From Terrabacter sp. 28 (lineage in GTDB: Bacteria > Actinomycetota > Actinomycetes > Actinomycetales > Dermatophilaceae): 64,000 bases of DNA. Under the pieces are notes generated by a model. It was not told the origin of the DNA. It saw only the letters and a program-made list of their open reading frames with translations, and made no database searches. Location of the stretch: contig JYOE01000012.1 in assembly GCA_000955875.1 (NCBI GenBank), forward strand, positions 56,187-120,186, given 5' to 3'. Of this stretch, positions 27,120 through 35,743 are shown piece by piece (the first letter of the stretch is position 1; the number at the start of each line of letters is the position of its first letter). A program made the position numbers and the translations under genes.

Positions 27120-27935
27120 TCAGACCGCGATGGGTGCCTTGATGCCGGGCTCGGCGACGTAGTCGAGCAGCTCGAAGTCGTCGAGGTCGAAGTCGTCGAT
27201 GTTCGTCTTGCCCGGCGTGATGCGCATGGTCGGCAGCGGGTGCGGCGTCCGGCTCAGCTGCAGGCGCGCCTGCTCGACGTGGTTGCGGTAGAGGTGCGCG
27301 TCGCCGAGCGTGTGGACGAACTCGCCCGGCTCGAGGTCGGTGAGCTGCGCGACCATCTGCGTGAGCAGCGCGTAGCTGGCGATGTTGAACGGCACGCCCA
27401 GGAAGATGTCCGCGCTGCGCTGGTAGAGCTGGCACGAGAGCCGGCGTCGGCCGTCGGGGCCGGGCGGCGAGACGTAGAACTGGAACATCGTGTGGCACGG
27501 CGGCAGCGCCATGTCGTCGACGTCGGCGACGTTCCACGCCGAGACGATGAGCCGGCGGCTGTCGGGATTGGTGCGGATCTGCTCGATGACCTTGGCGATC
27601 TGGTCGACGCGCCGGCCGTCGGGCGTCGGCCAGGACCGCCACTGGTACCCGTAGATCGGGCCGAGGTCGCCGGTCGCCGGGTCGGCCCACTCGTCCCAGA
27701 TGCTGATGCCGCGCTCCTGGAGCCAGCGCACGTTGGTGTCACCGCGCAGGAACCAGAGCAGCTCGCCGATGATCGAGCGCAGGTGCAGCTTCTTGGTCGT
27801 CATGGCCGGGAAGCCGTCGGCCAGGTCGAAGCGCATCTGGTACCCGAACGTGCTGAGCGTTCCGGTGCCGGTCCGGTCGGACTTCTCCTGACCGTGGGTC
27901 AGGACGTGGTCGAGGAGGTCGAGGTACTGCCGCAC
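27120..27935 (-). CDS. thyA: Thymidylate synthase
   Basis: ThyA methylates dUMP to dTMP with methylene-tetrahydrofolate. The 271-residue protein has [13 protein letters not shown], the nucleophile C147 in [29 protein letters not shown] and [15 protein letters not shown], all family-invariant regions. I chose the GTG at 27935 because it aligns the first residues ([11 protein letters not shown]) with other ThyA proteins; a further in-frame GTG lies nine codons upstream. Its promoter region is shared with the divergent DUF559 gene and contains the left palindromic element. Confidence 0.96.
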   Translation of the reverse strand: MRQYLDLLDHVLTHGQEKSDRTGTGTLSTFGYQMRFDLADGFPAMTTKKLHLRSIIGELLWFLRGDTNVRWLQERGISIWDEWADPATGDLGPIYGYQWRSWPTPDGRRVDQIAKVIEQIRTNPDSRRLIVSAWNVADVDDMALPPCHTMFQFYVSPPGPDGRRRLSCQLYQRSADIFLGVPFNIASYALLTQMVAQLTDLEPGEFVHTLGDAHLYRNHVEQARLQLSRTPHPLPTMRITPGKTNIDDFDLDDFELLDYVAEPGIKAPIAV

Positions 27936-28003
27936 GTCGGGAAGCGTAACCCCGTGCACCCACTCCGCCTCCTCGCGCCGCGCGGAGGTCCGGACCACGG
28001 ACC

Positions 28004-28960
28004 GTGTGTGCATCCGGTGTGGCGTGGACCCCACGTGGTGCACACGGCCAGACAGGCTGTGGAGGAGGCCCGCGCGGCGGGGGGATCAGCCTCGAGTCCG
28101 TTCGGTGGGCCCTGGCCTCGGGGCGGTGGGTCGCGCTGCACCCGGGCGTCTACCTGACGACACCGGGCCGGGACGACTGGGAGGTCCGCGCCGTTTCCGT
28201 GCTGCTCTCGGTGGGTGGCCCGGTCGCCCTGGCCGGCTCCAGCGCTCGCTTCGCCTGGGGCCTCGAGCGGCGCGAGCCGGAGACCGCGCACGTCGTCGTC
28301 CCGGCTGCCCGACGAGCCGCAGTGCGACCCGGGCTCGTGGTGACGCGCACCCGACATTTCGACGAGCAGGTGCACGCCACCGCCTGGCCGCACCGGACGA
28401 CCGTCGAGCACAGCGTGCTGGCCGTGAACAGGAGCGACCCGGCCGATCGACTGCTCGCCCTCGTTGCCCGAGCGTGCCAGCAGGGCCTGACCTCCGAGGC
28501 TCGGCTCGCGAAGGCGCTCGCGTCGCGGCCGGGACAGCCCCACGCCGCCCTGTTGCGGGAGTGCCTTGCCGACGTGGGGGCCGGGGCCGAGTCCGCGGCT
28601 GAGATCCGCTACGTCCGCGATGTCGAGCGGGCCCACGGCCTGCCGGTTGCCACGCGCCAGGTCGTGCTCGGCCAGAACCGGCGCTGCGACAACCTCTACG
28701 CAGACCAGCACCTGGTGCTGGAGATCGACGGGCGCCTGGGACACGAGGGCTGGACCGGGCGAGTCCGCGACGGGGTGCGGGACCGCGCGGCCGCACGGCA
28801 GGGGCGGCTCACGGTGCGGGGCTACTGGCCCGACGTCGCGGTGGCACCCTGCACCTTCGCCGACGAGGTCGGGTTCCTGCTCGGCTTGCGTGGCTGGCGC
28901 GGCGCTCCCCGCGCCTATCGCCGTCGTGGTTGCGCTCTCCGGCTGGCTCGAGCTGCCTGA
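28004..28960 (+). CDS. AbiEi-like N-terminal / DUF559 (Vsr-like) endonuclease-domain protein
   Basis: A protein of about 310-318 residues. The N-terminal part ([26 protein letters not shown]) resembles the winged helix found in AbiEi-like antitoxins. The C-terminal part (about 215-300) matches DUF559, a Vsr/PD-(D/E)XK-like nuclease fold: [23 protein letters not shown], then [21 protein letters not shown]. The catalytic candidates are the D and E of CDNLYAD and LEIDG. Many actinomycetes carry solitary copies; function is unknown. The start is unclear: the only in-frame candidates before the domain, GTG at 28004 and 28019, lie at or inside the left palindromic element, so the N-terminus may be truncated. 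Confidence 0.7.
   Translation: MCASGVAWTPRGAHGQTGCGGGPRGGGISLESVRWALASGRWVALHPGVYLTTPGRDDWEVRAVSVLLSVGGPVALAGSSARFAWGLERREPETAHVVVPAARRAAVRPGLVVTRTRHFDEQVHATAWPHRTTVEHSVLAVNRSDPADRLLALVARACQQGLTSEARLAKALASRPGQPHAALLRECLADVGAGAESAAEIRYVRDVERAHGLPVATRQVVLGQNRRCDNLYADQHLVLEIDGRLGHEGWTGRVRDGVRDRAAARQGRLTVRGYWPDVAVAPCTFADEVGFLLGLRGWRGAPRAYRRRGCALRLARAA
28006..28045 (+). repeat. Left 40-bp palindromic element flanking the DUF559 gene
   Basis: The element begins GTGTGCATC, ends GTGCACAC, and has inner arms GTGG...CCAC. Its reverse complement matches the element at 28976-29015 at 28 of 40 positions. Conserved blocks are GTGTGC at the outer end, GTGGGGTC in the middle and GATGCACAC at the other end. 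It lies between thyA and the DUF559 gene. Confidence 0.7.
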
Positions 28961-28975
28961 CGGCGCGACACCTCT

Positions 28976-29015
28976 GTGTGCGTTGGGTGGGGTCAGCAGC
29001 CCACCAGATGCACAC
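28976..29015 (-). repeat. Right 40-bp palindromic element flanking the DUF559 gene
   Basis: GTGTGC and GCACAC form the outer arms, GGTGGG and CCCACC the inner arms, around GTCAGCAG. It starts 15 bases after the DUF559 stop, is inverted relative to 28006-28045, and may double as terminator between the convergent DUF559 and flavoprotein genes. Confidence 0.7.
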
Positions 29016-29026
29016 GCGCGGGCCCG

Positions 29027-30127
29027 TCAGGCGGGGCGGGCGTCTTCGGCGGTGGTGAGTGCGGCCAGCTGGTCGACGACGGCGCGGGCGGCCGCCCGGC
29101 CGGCGCGGTTGGCACCGATGGTCGAGGCCGACGGGCCGTAGCCGACGAAGTGGATGCGCGGGTCGGCGGTCGAGGTCGTGAACGTGTGCCGGTCGTAGGG
29201 CGCCCGCAGCCGTATGCCGCCGTGCTCGCTCCGAAGACGAAGCGGGGTCAGGTGCCCTACCGTCGGGCGGAACCCGGTGGCCCAGAGGATCACGTCGACC
29301 GGCTCGAAGGACCCGTCCGACCAGCGCACCCCGTCGGGCTCGATGCGCTCGAAGATCGGACGTCGTCGATACGCGCCGAGCTCGGCCGCCCGCGCCTCCT
29401 GGGGCCGTAGCGACAGGCCGGTCACGCTGACCACGCTCTGGGGTGCGAGGCCGCGCGCCACCCGCTCCTCGACCAGAGCCACGGCCTGCCGCCCGGCATC
29501 CGCGGTGAAAGGTCCTGTGCGCCAGACGGGCTCACGCCGGGTCACCCAGGTCGTGTGGGCGACGGGAGCGAGCTCGCCGAGGAGCTGCACTGCCGACGCG
29601 CCACCACCGACGACCACCACGCGCAGCCCGGCGAGGTCGTCCGGGCCGGTGTAGTCGGCCGTGTGCAGCTGACGCCCACGGAACGTCTCGATGCCCGGGT
29701 AGTACGGCCGGAACGGGGTCTCCCACGTGCCGGTCGCGTTGACGACCGAGCGGGCCAGCCAGGTGCCGCCGGTCGTCTCCACCCGGAGCAGCCCGTCAGG
29801 TGAGTCGTCGACCGAGGCGACGGAGCGCACCCGCACCGGTCGCACCACGGGCAGCCCGAACCGCTCCTCGTAGGCGGCGAAGTAGGCAGGCACCACGACG
29901 TTCGCCCGTGCGCTCGCGTCGACCGCACCCAACGGCATACCGGGGAGGTCGGCGACGCCGTGGACGTCGTGCATGGTGAGGCTGTCCCAGCGGTGCTGCC
30001 AGGCACCACCCGGCGCCGGGTTGGCGTCGAGCACCACGAAGGCCCCGACACCGAGTCGCTGCAGGTGGTACGCCGCCGACAGGCCGGCCTGACCCGCACC
30101 GATGACGACCGTCTCGACCCGCTCCAC
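29027..30127 (-). CDS. FAD-dependent NAD(P)-binding monooxygenase-like oxidoreductase
   Basis: A 366-residue two-dinucleotide-binding flavoprotein of the flavin monooxygenase/CzcO-like group. The FAD motif VVIGAGQAGLSAAYHL is at the N-terminus, and the NADPH motif VVVVGGGASAVQLLGEL is near the middle. The ATGFRP hallmark follows (about 310), and a GYGPSASTIGANRAGR stretch ends the FAD domain. The substrate is not predictable. I chose the GTG at 30127; a TTG six codons upstream is possible. It is the last gene behind paaE (about 46-base gap), so it may be co-transcribed with the phenylacetate operon, but it is not a known Paa component. Confidence 0.82.
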   Translation of the reverse strand: MERVETVVIGAGQAGLSAAYHLQRLGVGAFVVLDANPAPGGAWQHRWDSLTMHDVHGVADLPGMPLGAVDASARANVVVPAYFAAYEERFGLPVVRPVRVRSVASVDDSPDGLLRVETTGGTWLARSVVNATGTWETPFRPYYPGIETFRGRQLHTADYTGPDDLAGLRVVVVGGGASAVQLLGELAPVAHTTWVTRREPVWRTGPFTADAGRQAVALVEERVARGLAPQSVVSVTGLSLRPQEARAAELGAYRRRPIFERIEPDGVRWSDGSFEPVDVILWATGFRPTVGHLTPLRLRSEHGGIRLRAPYDRHTFTTSTADPRIHFVGYGPSASTIGANRAGRAAARAVVDQLAALTTAEDARPA

Positions 30128-30173
30128 AGGTGGTTGAACGCACAACCAATCGACGATCTTCCCCGAGGAGGAC

Positions 30174-31319
30174 TCAGGCGTCGTAGTCGAGCGAGACCTC
30201 GTCGGTGACCGGGTGGCTCTGGCAGGCGAGCACGATGCCCGCCGCCACCTCCTCGGGCTCGAGCGCGTAGTTGCGGTCCATGCGGACCTCGCCGGAGACG
30301 ACACGCGCGCGGCACGTGCCGCACACACCGTTGGTGCACGAGAACGGCGCGTCGGGCCGCGCCCGCAGCGTCGCGTCGAGGATCGTCTCCTCCACGCTGG
30401 GCATCGGGATGACCGTCGTGCGCCCGTCGAGGTTGACCGTGACGATCGCCTCGGGCGGGGCGGAGTCGTCGACGACGACCTTGCGCCGCGCCTCGGTGCC
30501 GTCGTCGACGTGGAAGATCTCGTGGTGGATGTGGTGCGAGTCGACGCCCCGCTCCTTCAGCAGCGTCTCTGCGCCGGTGACGAGGCCGAACGGCCCGCAG
30601 AGGTACCACTCGTCGACCGACTCGACCGGCAGCAGCGACCCGAAGATCGAGGCCAGCCGCTCGGGGTCGAGGCGCCCCGAGAAGAGCTCGACGTCCTGCG
30701 CCTCGCGCGAGAGCACGTTGACGAGGTGGAAGCGGCCGGGGAAGCGGTTCTTGAGGTCCTCGAGCTCCTCGAGGAACATGATCGAGCTCGTGCGCCGGTT
30801 GCCGAAGAGCAGTGTGGCGCGCGACCCCGGCTCCTCCTCCAGCGCCGTCGTCAGGAGCGACAGCACGGGCGTGATGCCCGAGCCCGCCGCGATCGCCACG
30901 TGATGGCGTATGCCGTCGGGCCGGGTCGGGCACGTGAAGGAACCCGCGGGGGTCATCACGTCGACGACGTCGCCAGGCGCGACCCCCGCGTTGAGCCAGG
31001 TGGACATGCGGCCCTCGGGCACCTGGGCGGCGGCGACCCGCAGCCGGCGGCCCGTGGGGTCGGCCCGGCGCGACTGGCAGATGGAGTACGACTGGCGCAC
31101 GTCCTCGCCGCCGATCGTGGCTCGCAGCGTCAGGTGCTGTCCCGGCTCGAACGCGAACTCGTCGACGAGGTCTTCGGGCACCTCGAACGTGACGGCGACG
31201 GACTCGTCGGTGAGGCGCTCGACGCTCGCGACCGTGAGCGGATGGAAACGGGCGCGGTGGCGCGCGCCCGGGGCAGCCGCGCCCGTCGCGGAGGCGGACT
31301 CGGTGGTCACGTCGGTCAT
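30174..31319 (-). CDS. paaE: Phenylacetyl-CoA epoxidase reductase subunit PaaE
   Basis: PaaE passes electrons from NADPH to the di-iron PaaABC oxygenase. The 381-residue protein has a ferredoxin-reductase FAD domain (GQHLTLRATIGGEDVRQSYSI), a nucleotide-binding domain (IAAGSGITPVLSLL, WYLCGPFGLV) and a plant-type 2Fe-2S ferredoxin domain with C328, C333, C336 and C366. The ATG overlaps the paaD stop by one base (TGATG). It lies in the standard order paaA-B-C-D-E. Length is slightly above the usual 360 because of an Ala-rich N-terminus. Confidence 0.94.
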   Translation of the reverse strand: MTDVTTESASATGAAAPGARHRARFHPLTVASVERLTDESVAVTFEVPEDLVDEFAFEPGQHLTLRATIGGEDVRQSYSICQSRRADPTGRRLRVAAAQVPEGRMSTWLNAGVAPGDVVDVMTPAGSFTCPTRPDGIRHHVAIAAGSGITPVLSLLTTALEEEPGSRATLLFGNRRTSSIMFLEELEDLKNRFPGRFHLVNVLSREAQDVELFSGRLDPERLASIFGSLLPVESVDEWYLCGPFGLVTGAETLLKERGVDSHHIHHEIFHVDDGTEARRKVVVDDSAPPEAIVTVNLDGRTTVIPMPSVEETILDATLRARPDAPFSCTNGVCGTCRARVVSGEVRMDRNYALEPEEVAAGIVLACQSHPVTDEVSLDYDA

Positions 31320-31831
31320 CAGATGGCCTTGAACTCGTCGAAGGGCTCGAGACACGCGTTGCAGCGGCGCAGCGCCTTGCACGCGGTCGAGCCGAAGTGG
31401 GCGATCTCGGTGGTGTCGGCGGAGCCGCACCGCGGGCAGGCGACGACGTGACGCGACAGCGTCAGCGCCACGGGGCCGCGCGACTCCCCCGCCGGCGCGG
31501 GACCGGGCGGCGCGATGCCGAAGCGATGGAGGGCGGCCTTGCCCTCGTCGGTCATCCAGTCGGTCGTCCACGCCGGCGACAGCTGCGTGCGGACGTCGGC
31601 GGCATACCCGCGGGTGTCGGCCTCGAAGGTGATGCGAGACGCGATGGCCTCCATCGCGGGGCACCCGCTGTAGGTGGGCGTGATCGTGACGACGACGGTG
31701 TGCGCCGCCTCGTCGACCTCGACCGACCGCAGGATGCCGAGGTCGGCGATGCTGATCACCGGCACCTCGGGATCGGGAATGCGCGAGATCGCTTCTGCGA
31801 CAGCGGACTTAACCGCCACAGCGATCACCAC
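31319..31831 (-). CDS. paaD: Phenylacetate degradation protein PaaD (FeS assembly type)
   Basis: A 170-residue DUF59/MIP18-type protein thought to assist iron-sulfur or di-iron maturation of the phenylacetyl-CoA epoxidase. The DUF59 core is RIPDPEVPVISIADLGILRSV and TPTYSGCPAME. A C-terminal zinc-ribbon-like CPRCGS...CNAC set (two Cys pairs) ends CLEPFDEFKAI. The first codons are GTG GTG (31831). Its start overlaps the paaC stop and its stop overlaps the paaE ATG, indicating translational coupling. Confidence 0.93.
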   Translation of the reverse strand: MVIAVAVKSAVAEAISRIPDPEVPVISIADLGILRSVEVDEAAHTVVVTITPTYSGCPAMEAIASRITFEADTRGYAADVRTQLSPAWTTDWMTDEGKAALHRFGIAPPGPAPAGESRGPVALTLSRHVVACPRCGSADTTEIAHFGSTACKALRRCNACLEPFDEFKAI

Positions 31832-32631
31832 TTCGCGCCGGGGTGCGACCGCGCGATGTGCTGCATCTCGGCGAGGAGGTAGCCCATCGGCCGTGAGTGC
31901 ACACCGTCACGGCCGCCGCGCGACCGCCACGTCGACCCGTCGGGCAGCGTCAGCGTCGCCTCGGACACGACCGCTGTCACGCGGGCGACCACGGGGTCGT
32001 GCAGGCGCGACGGCAGCACCCCGACCCCGAGCTCGGCCGCCTGCGCCGAGGCGGCGTCGTCGTCGAACAGCTCCGCGAGGTAGGGCAGCACGCGCTCGAG
32101 CGCGGCCTGCATGCGCCGGTGCGACTCGTCGGTGCCGTCGCCGAGACGCACGACCCAGAGGGAGGCGTGGTCGAGGTGGTAGCGCACCTCCTTGAGCGCC
32201 TTGCCGGCCACACCCGCCACGACGGCGTCGGACGAGCCGGTGAGGGCCGTCTGGAGCTCGACCTGGTAGGCGGAGAACCACAGCAGGCGGGCCATCTCGT
32301 CGGCGAAGTCACCGCGCTCCTGCTCGACGAGATGGACGTTGCGCCACTCGCGCTCGTCGCGCATCATCGCGAAGTCGTCCTCGCCGCGGCCGGTGCCGTC
32401 GATCGAGCCGACGTACGGGTAGAGGCCGCGCGCCTGGCCGAGGAGGTCGAGCGCGACGTTGCCGAGCGCCATGTCCTCCTCGATCTGGGGCGCGTTGGTC
32501 ATCCACTCCCCCAGCCGCTGGGCGTAGACCATCGCGTCGTCGGCGAGGCCGAGCAGGTAGCCGGCATACGGCTTCTCGACCGTGAGGGCCGCCTCGGCCC
32601 CGGGCAGCGGAGATCTCTGTGGGGTGCTCAT
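31825..32631 (-). CDS. paaC: Phenylacetyl-CoA epoxidase structural subunit PaaC
   Basis: PaaC (268 residues) is the catalytically degenerate, ferritin-like partner of PaaA. Family features are YLLGLADDAMVYAQRLGEW, APQIEEDMALGNVALDLLGQAR, WRNVHLVEQERGDFADEMAR and EVRYHLDHASLWVVRLGDGT. It starts at 32631, overlapping paaB by 4 bases. Together with PaaA it forms the heterodimeric core that epoxidises phenylacetyl-CoA. Confidence 0.95.
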   Translation of the reverse strand: MSTPQRSPLPGAEAALTVEKPYAGYLLGLADDAMVYAQRLGEWMTNAPQIEEDMALGNVALDLLGQARGLYPYVGSIDGTGRGEDDFAMMRDEREWRNVHLVEQERGDFADEMARLLWFSAYQVELQTALTGSSDAVVAGVAGKALKEVRYHLDHASLWVVRLGDGTDESHRRMQAALERVLPYLAELFDDDAASAQAAELGVGVLPSRLHDPVVARVTAVVSEATLTLPDGSTWRSRGGRDGVHSRPMGYLLAEMQHIARSHPGAKW

Positions 32632-32936
32632 AGGTACTGGACGTCCTCCGGGACGTCGTAGAACGTCGGGTGCCGGTAGATCTTGTCGGCGGCGGGGTCG
32701 AAGAAGGAGTCCTTCTCGGCGGGGCTGCTCGCCGTCACGTCGTCGGCGCGCACGACCCAGATCGAGACGCCCTCCTGGCGGCGGGTGTAGACGTCACGGG
32801 CGTTGCGCAGCGCGAGCGTCGCGTCGGGCGCATGGAGCGAGCCGACGTGGACGTGCGAGAGCCCGCGCTTGCCCCGGACGAACACCTCCCAGAGCGGCCA
32901 GCTCCTCTCGGACGCCCTCTCGGGTGCTTCGGTCAC
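32628..32936 (-). CDS. paaB: Phenylacetyl-CoA epoxidase subunit PaaB
   Basis: A 102-residue protein with the PaaB core [26 protein letters not shown] and [19 protein letters not shown], ending [20 protein letters not shown]. PaaB bridges PaaAC dimers. The start is GTG at 32936, overlapping the paaA stop as GTGA, and the stop overlaps the paaC start. The short Glu/Arg-rich N-terminus ([11 protein letters not shown]) precedes the conserved fold. Confidence 0.95.
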   Translation of the reverse strand: MTEAPERASERSWPLWEVFVRGKRGLSHVHVGSLHAPDATLALRNARDVYTRRQEGVSIWVVRADDVTASSPAEKDSFFDPAADKIYRHPTFYDVPEDVQYL

Positions 32937-33991
32937 GCGGCACTCTCCTTCTGCTTCTGGCGGGTCTCCTGCTTGGCGGCGTACGCGTTGGCGGCCTCGC
33001 GCACCCACGCGCCCTCCTCGTGGGCGCGGCGGCGGTGCGTGATGCGCTCGGCGTTGCACGGGCCGTCGCCGCGGAGCACCTGCCAGAACTCGTCCCAGTC
33101 GATCTCGCCGAAGTCGTAGTGGCCGCGCTCCTCGTTCCAGCGCAGCTCGGGGTCGGGCAGCACGATGCCGAGCTTCTCGGCCTGCGGCACCATCATGTCG
33201 ACGAACTTCTGGCGCAGGTCGTCGTTGCTGAACCGCTTGATGCCCCAGGCCATCGACTGCTCGGTGTGACCGCCCTTGGCTGCCTCGCCCGTGTCGGGCG
33301 GTCCGAACATCGCGAGCGCCGGCCACCACCAGCGGTCGGCGGCGTCCTGCGCCATCGCCTGCTGGGCCTCGGTGCCGCGCATGAGGTTCCAGAGGATCTC
33401 GAAGCCCTGCCGCTGGTGAAAGCTCTCCTCCTTGCACACGCGGATCATGGCGCGGGCGTAGGGCCCGTAGGAGCACCGGCAGAGCGGCACCTGGTTCATG
33501 ATCGCCGCGCCGTCGACGAGCCAGCCGATGGCGCCGCAGTCGGCCCACGTCAGGGTCGGGTAGTTGAAGATCGAGGAGTACTTCTGGCGGCCGTCGTGGA
33601 GGCGCTCGAGCAGCTCCTGCCGGTCGATGCCGAGGGTCTCGGCCGCGCTGTAGAGGTAGAGGCCGTGGCCGGCCTCGTCCTGCACCTTGGCGATGAGGAT
33701 CGCCTTGCGGCGCAGGCTCGGGGCCCGGGTGATCCAGTTGCCCTCGGGCTGCATGCCGATGATCTCGGAGTGCGCGTGCTGGGCGATCTGCCGGATCAGG
33801 GTCTCGCGGTACTTCTCCGGCATCGCGTCGCGCGGCTCGATGCGCTGGTCGGCGGCGATGAGGGCGTCGAAGTCGTCACCGACGGCATCGGACCCGTCAC
33901 GCTGGTCGTCGTGCGCCGCCGCCGCGTCGTACGCGTCGGTCTCGGCCGCGTTCAGCGGTTCGTTCGGGTCGATGACGTCGTTGCCATACAT
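32933..33991 (-). CDS. paaA: Phenylacetyl-CoA epoxidase catalytic subunit PaaA
   Basis: PaaA carries the di-iron site that epoxidises the aromatic ring of phenylacetyl-CoA. The 352-residue protein shows the ligand motifs [16 protein letters not shown] and [14 protein letters not shown] (ExxH), then [20 protein letters not shown] (second ExxH). An N-terminal acidic linker precedes the fold. The ATG at 33991 ([11 protein letters not shown]) lies 6 bases after a CATACT -10, so the transcript is probably leaderless. First gene of paaABCDE. Confidence 0.96.
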   Translation of the reverse strand: MYGNDVIDPNEPLNAAETDAYDAAAAHDDQRDGSDAVGDDFDALIAADQRIEPRDAMPEKYRETLIRQIAQHAHSEIIGMQPEGNWITRAPSLRRKAILIAKVQDEAGHGLYLYSAAETLGIDRQELLERLHDGRQKYSSIFNYPTLTWADCGAIGWLVDGAAIMNQVPLCRCSYGPYARAMIRVCKEESFHQRQGFEILWNLMRGTEAQQAMAQDAADRWWWPALAMFGPPDTGEAAKGGHTEQSMAWGIKRFSNDDLRQKFVDMMVPQAEKLGIVLPDPELRWNEERGHYDFGEIDWDEFWQVLRGDGPCNAERITHRRRAHEEGAWVREAANAYAAKQETRQKQKESAA

Positions 33992-33997
33992 GAGTCC

Positions 33998-34027
33998 AGT
34001 ATGCGAGATGGGCGCCGGGGCTGCCAA
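33998..34027 (-). promoter_or_regulatory. paaA promoter (leaderless)
   Basis: On the minus strand TTGGCA (34027-34022) and CATACT (34003-33998) are 18 bases apart. The -10 ends 6 bases before the paaA ATG, so transcription should start at or next to the start codon. The inverted repeat CATAC-N9-GTATG (33985-34003) overlaps the -10 and the start codon and is a candidate repressor site. Confidence 0.6.
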
Positions 34028-34087
34028 AGCCGGGGTCCCCGGGCGGGCACCCGTCCCGTACGCGCGCGCCGGGGTTGAGAGGATGCC

Positions 34088-34732
34088 GTGGTGGCCCACC
34101 ATCACGAGCACCCGCACGAGCACCCCCATGACCACGCACATGACCATGCACATGACCATGCACATGACCATGCCCACGAGCGCGGCCCCGTCGCGGACGC
34201 GAGCGTCCGGGTGGCCCGCGCGTCCGACGCCCCGGCCGTCGGGCTCGTGCAGGCCGTCGTCTTCCGGGAGGCGTATGCCGCCGTGCTGGCTCCCGAGGTC
34301 GTCGCGGCGTTCGAGCCCCGACCCTTCGCCAACGCCTGGCGCGCGACGCTCGAGGGTGAGCAGTCAGGCGACGGCGTCCTGCTCGTGGCGTGCGCCGGTG
34401 AGCAGGTGGTCGGCTTCGCGGCGGTCGGGGCGTCGGACGACGCCGACGCCGGTCCCGGCACCGCCGAGCTGCTCGTGCTCGGCGTGCACCCCGACGCCCG
34501 ACGCCAGGGCCACGGCTCGCGCCTGCTGCACGCGGTCGTCGACACGGCACGGGCCCGCGGCCGCGACGAGCTCGCCGCCTGGCTCCTCGCGACGGACGAC
34601 GCGACCCGGGCCTTCCTCACGGCAGCGGGCATGGTCGCCGACGGCGCGCACCGGGAGCGCGTCGTCGACGCCGAGGGCGGCACCGTTTCCGAGCTGAGGC
34701 TGTCGGCCTCGGTCGAGCCGGAGACGGTGTGA
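34088..34732 (+). CDS. GNAT acetyltransferase with His-rich N-terminal tail
   Basis: A 214-residue protein. The first 32 or so residues are almost only His, Asp, Glu, Ala and Pro (HHHEHPHEH, then HDHA units) and look like a metal-binding or disordered tail. Residues from about 38 on form a GNAT domain: [16 protein letters not shown], then [22 protein letters not shown], the acetyl-CoA pyrophosphate loop R/Q-x-x-G-x-G/S. The substrate is unknown. The start may be GTG at 34088 or 34091. The tail derives from a 12-bp tandem repeat. Its stop overlaps the azlC GTG by 3 bases, so the three genes probably form one operon. Confidence 0.78.
   Translation: MVAHHHEHPHEHPHDHAHDHAHDHAHDHAHERGPVADASVRVARASDAPAVGLVQAVVFREAYAAVLAPEVVAAFEPRPFANAWRATLEGEQSGDGVLLVACAGEQVVGFAAVGASDDADAGPGTAELLVLGVHPDARRQGHGSRLLHAVVDTARARGRDELAAWLLATDDATRAFLTAAGMVADGAHRERVVDAEGGTVSELRLSASVEPETV
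34127..34174 (+). repeat. 12-bp tandem repeat encoding HDHA units
   Basis: Four head-to-tail copies of CATGACCATGCA (first and last with one or two changes) encode His-Asp-His-Ala in the GNAT N-terminus. It is markedly AT-richer than its surroundings and probably varies in copy number. Confidence 0.85.
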
Positions 34733-35430
34733 CGGAGGCGCACCCACGGGGCCTTCCCCGCGCCGAACGGACGGTCGTCGTGCGCGAGGCCCTCTCCGTC
34801 GGGATCGCCACGGGGGCGTACGGCATCAGCTTCGGCGCACTGGCCGTCGCGGCGGGCCTCGACGTCTGGCAGGCCATGGCGCTGTCGCTGCTGATGTTCA
34901 CCGGCGGCTCGCAGTTCGCCTTCATCGGGATCGTCGCCGGTGGCGTGCAGGCGGCGCCGGCCGCCATCGGCGCCTCCTCGCTGCTCGGGGTGCGCAACGG
35001 CCTCTACGCGCTCGAGCTCACCCAGCTGCTCGGGGTCACGGGCCTGCGGCGCCTCGGTGCGGCGCACCTGACCATCGACGAGTCGACCGCGGTCGCGGTC
35101 TCGCAGGACGACGTGCGTGCCTCACGACTCGGCTTCTGGCTCACCGGCGGAGCCGTCTTCACGCTCTGGAACCTCGCGACGCTCGGGGGTGCCCTGCTGG
35201 GCACGCAGGTGGGCGACCCACGCACCTACGGGCTCGACGCCGCGGCGTGCGCGGCCTTCACGGCGCTGCTCTGGCCACGGCTGCGCAGTCGCGACGCGGT
35301 GGCCGTGGCCGCCGTCGCGGCCGTCGTCTCCATCGCCCTCTCGCCGAGCCTGCCGCTGGGCGTCCCGGTGCTCGTCGCAGCGTTCGCGGCGCTCATCGTG
35401 TGGCGGGCCCCGCGGGGGCGCGACGCATGA
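34729..35430 (+). CDS. azlC: AzlC family branched-chain amino acid exporter, large subunit
   Basis: A 233-residue membrane protein with six to seven hydrophobic segments and the AzlC core GIATGAYGISFGALAVAAG, MFTGGSQFAFIGIVAGG and SSLLGVRNGLYAL. AzlCD-type pairs (BrnFE in corynebacteria) export isoleucine, leucine, valine or methionine. The GTG at 34729 overlaps the preceding GNAT stop, and the stop overlaps the azlD ATG (ATGA). No Lrp-type regulator is visible next to it. Confidence 0.9.
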   Translation: MTEAHPRGLPRAERTVVVREALSVGIATGAYGISFGALAVAAGLDVWQAMALSLLMFTGGSQFAFIGIVAGGVQAAPAAIGASSLLGVRNGLYALELTQLLGVTGLRRLGAAHLTIDESTAVAVSQDDVRASRLGFWLTGGAVFTLWNLATLGGALLGTQVGDPRTYGLDAAACAAFTALLWPRLRSRDAVAVAAVAAVVSIALSPSLPLGVPVLVAAFAALIVWRAPRGRDA

Positions 35431-35741
35431 TGCTCTGGGTGGCGATCCTGCTCGCGGCTGCGATCGCGTTCGGCCTCAAGCTCGCCGGTTACCTCGTGCC
35501 GGCCAGCGTCCTCGACGACCCCCGGGTGCGTCGGGTCACCGCGGCGCTGCCCATCGCCCTGCTGGCGGCGCTCATCGCGACGCAGACGCTGACACAGCGC
35601 GACGGGTCACTCACCCTCGATGCGCGCGTGGCCGCGGTCGGGGTCGCCGTCGTGGCCCTGCTGCTGCGTGCCCCGTTCATCGTCGTCGTCGTGCTCGGTG
35701 CGGGCACGGCGGCGCTGCTGCGTCACCTCGGCTGGGGCTGA
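35427..35741 (+). CDS. azlD: AzlD family branched-chain amino acid exporter, small subunit
   Basis: A 104-residue protein with about four membrane segments (MLWVAILLAAAIAFGLKLAGYLV, ALPIALLAALIATQTL, LDARVAAVGVAVVALLL, FIVVVVLGAGTAALLRHL). It is the obligate small partner of AzlC. Its two adjacent ATG codons at 35427 and 35430 overlap the azlC stop, indicating coupled translation. The next gene starts 3 bases after its stop. Confidence 0.9.
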   Translation: MMLWVAILLAAAIAFGLKLAGYLVPASVLDDPRVRRVTAALPIALLAALIATQTLTQRDGSLTLDARVAAVGVAVVALLLRAPFIVVVVLGAGTAALLRHLGWG

Positions 35742-35743
35742 CC

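Noticed and set aside
28006..29015. Insertion sequence ends around the DUF559 gene
   Set aside because: The protein between the repeats is not a recognisable transposase, no clear target duplication was found by eye, and the repeats are imperfect, so I kept it as a palindromic element and not an IS.
29027..30127. Flavoprotein as a Baeyer-Villiger monooxygenase
   Set aside because: It is short (366 residues) and lacks a visible FxGxxxHxxxW fingerprint; I call only an NAD(P)-binding flavoprotein.
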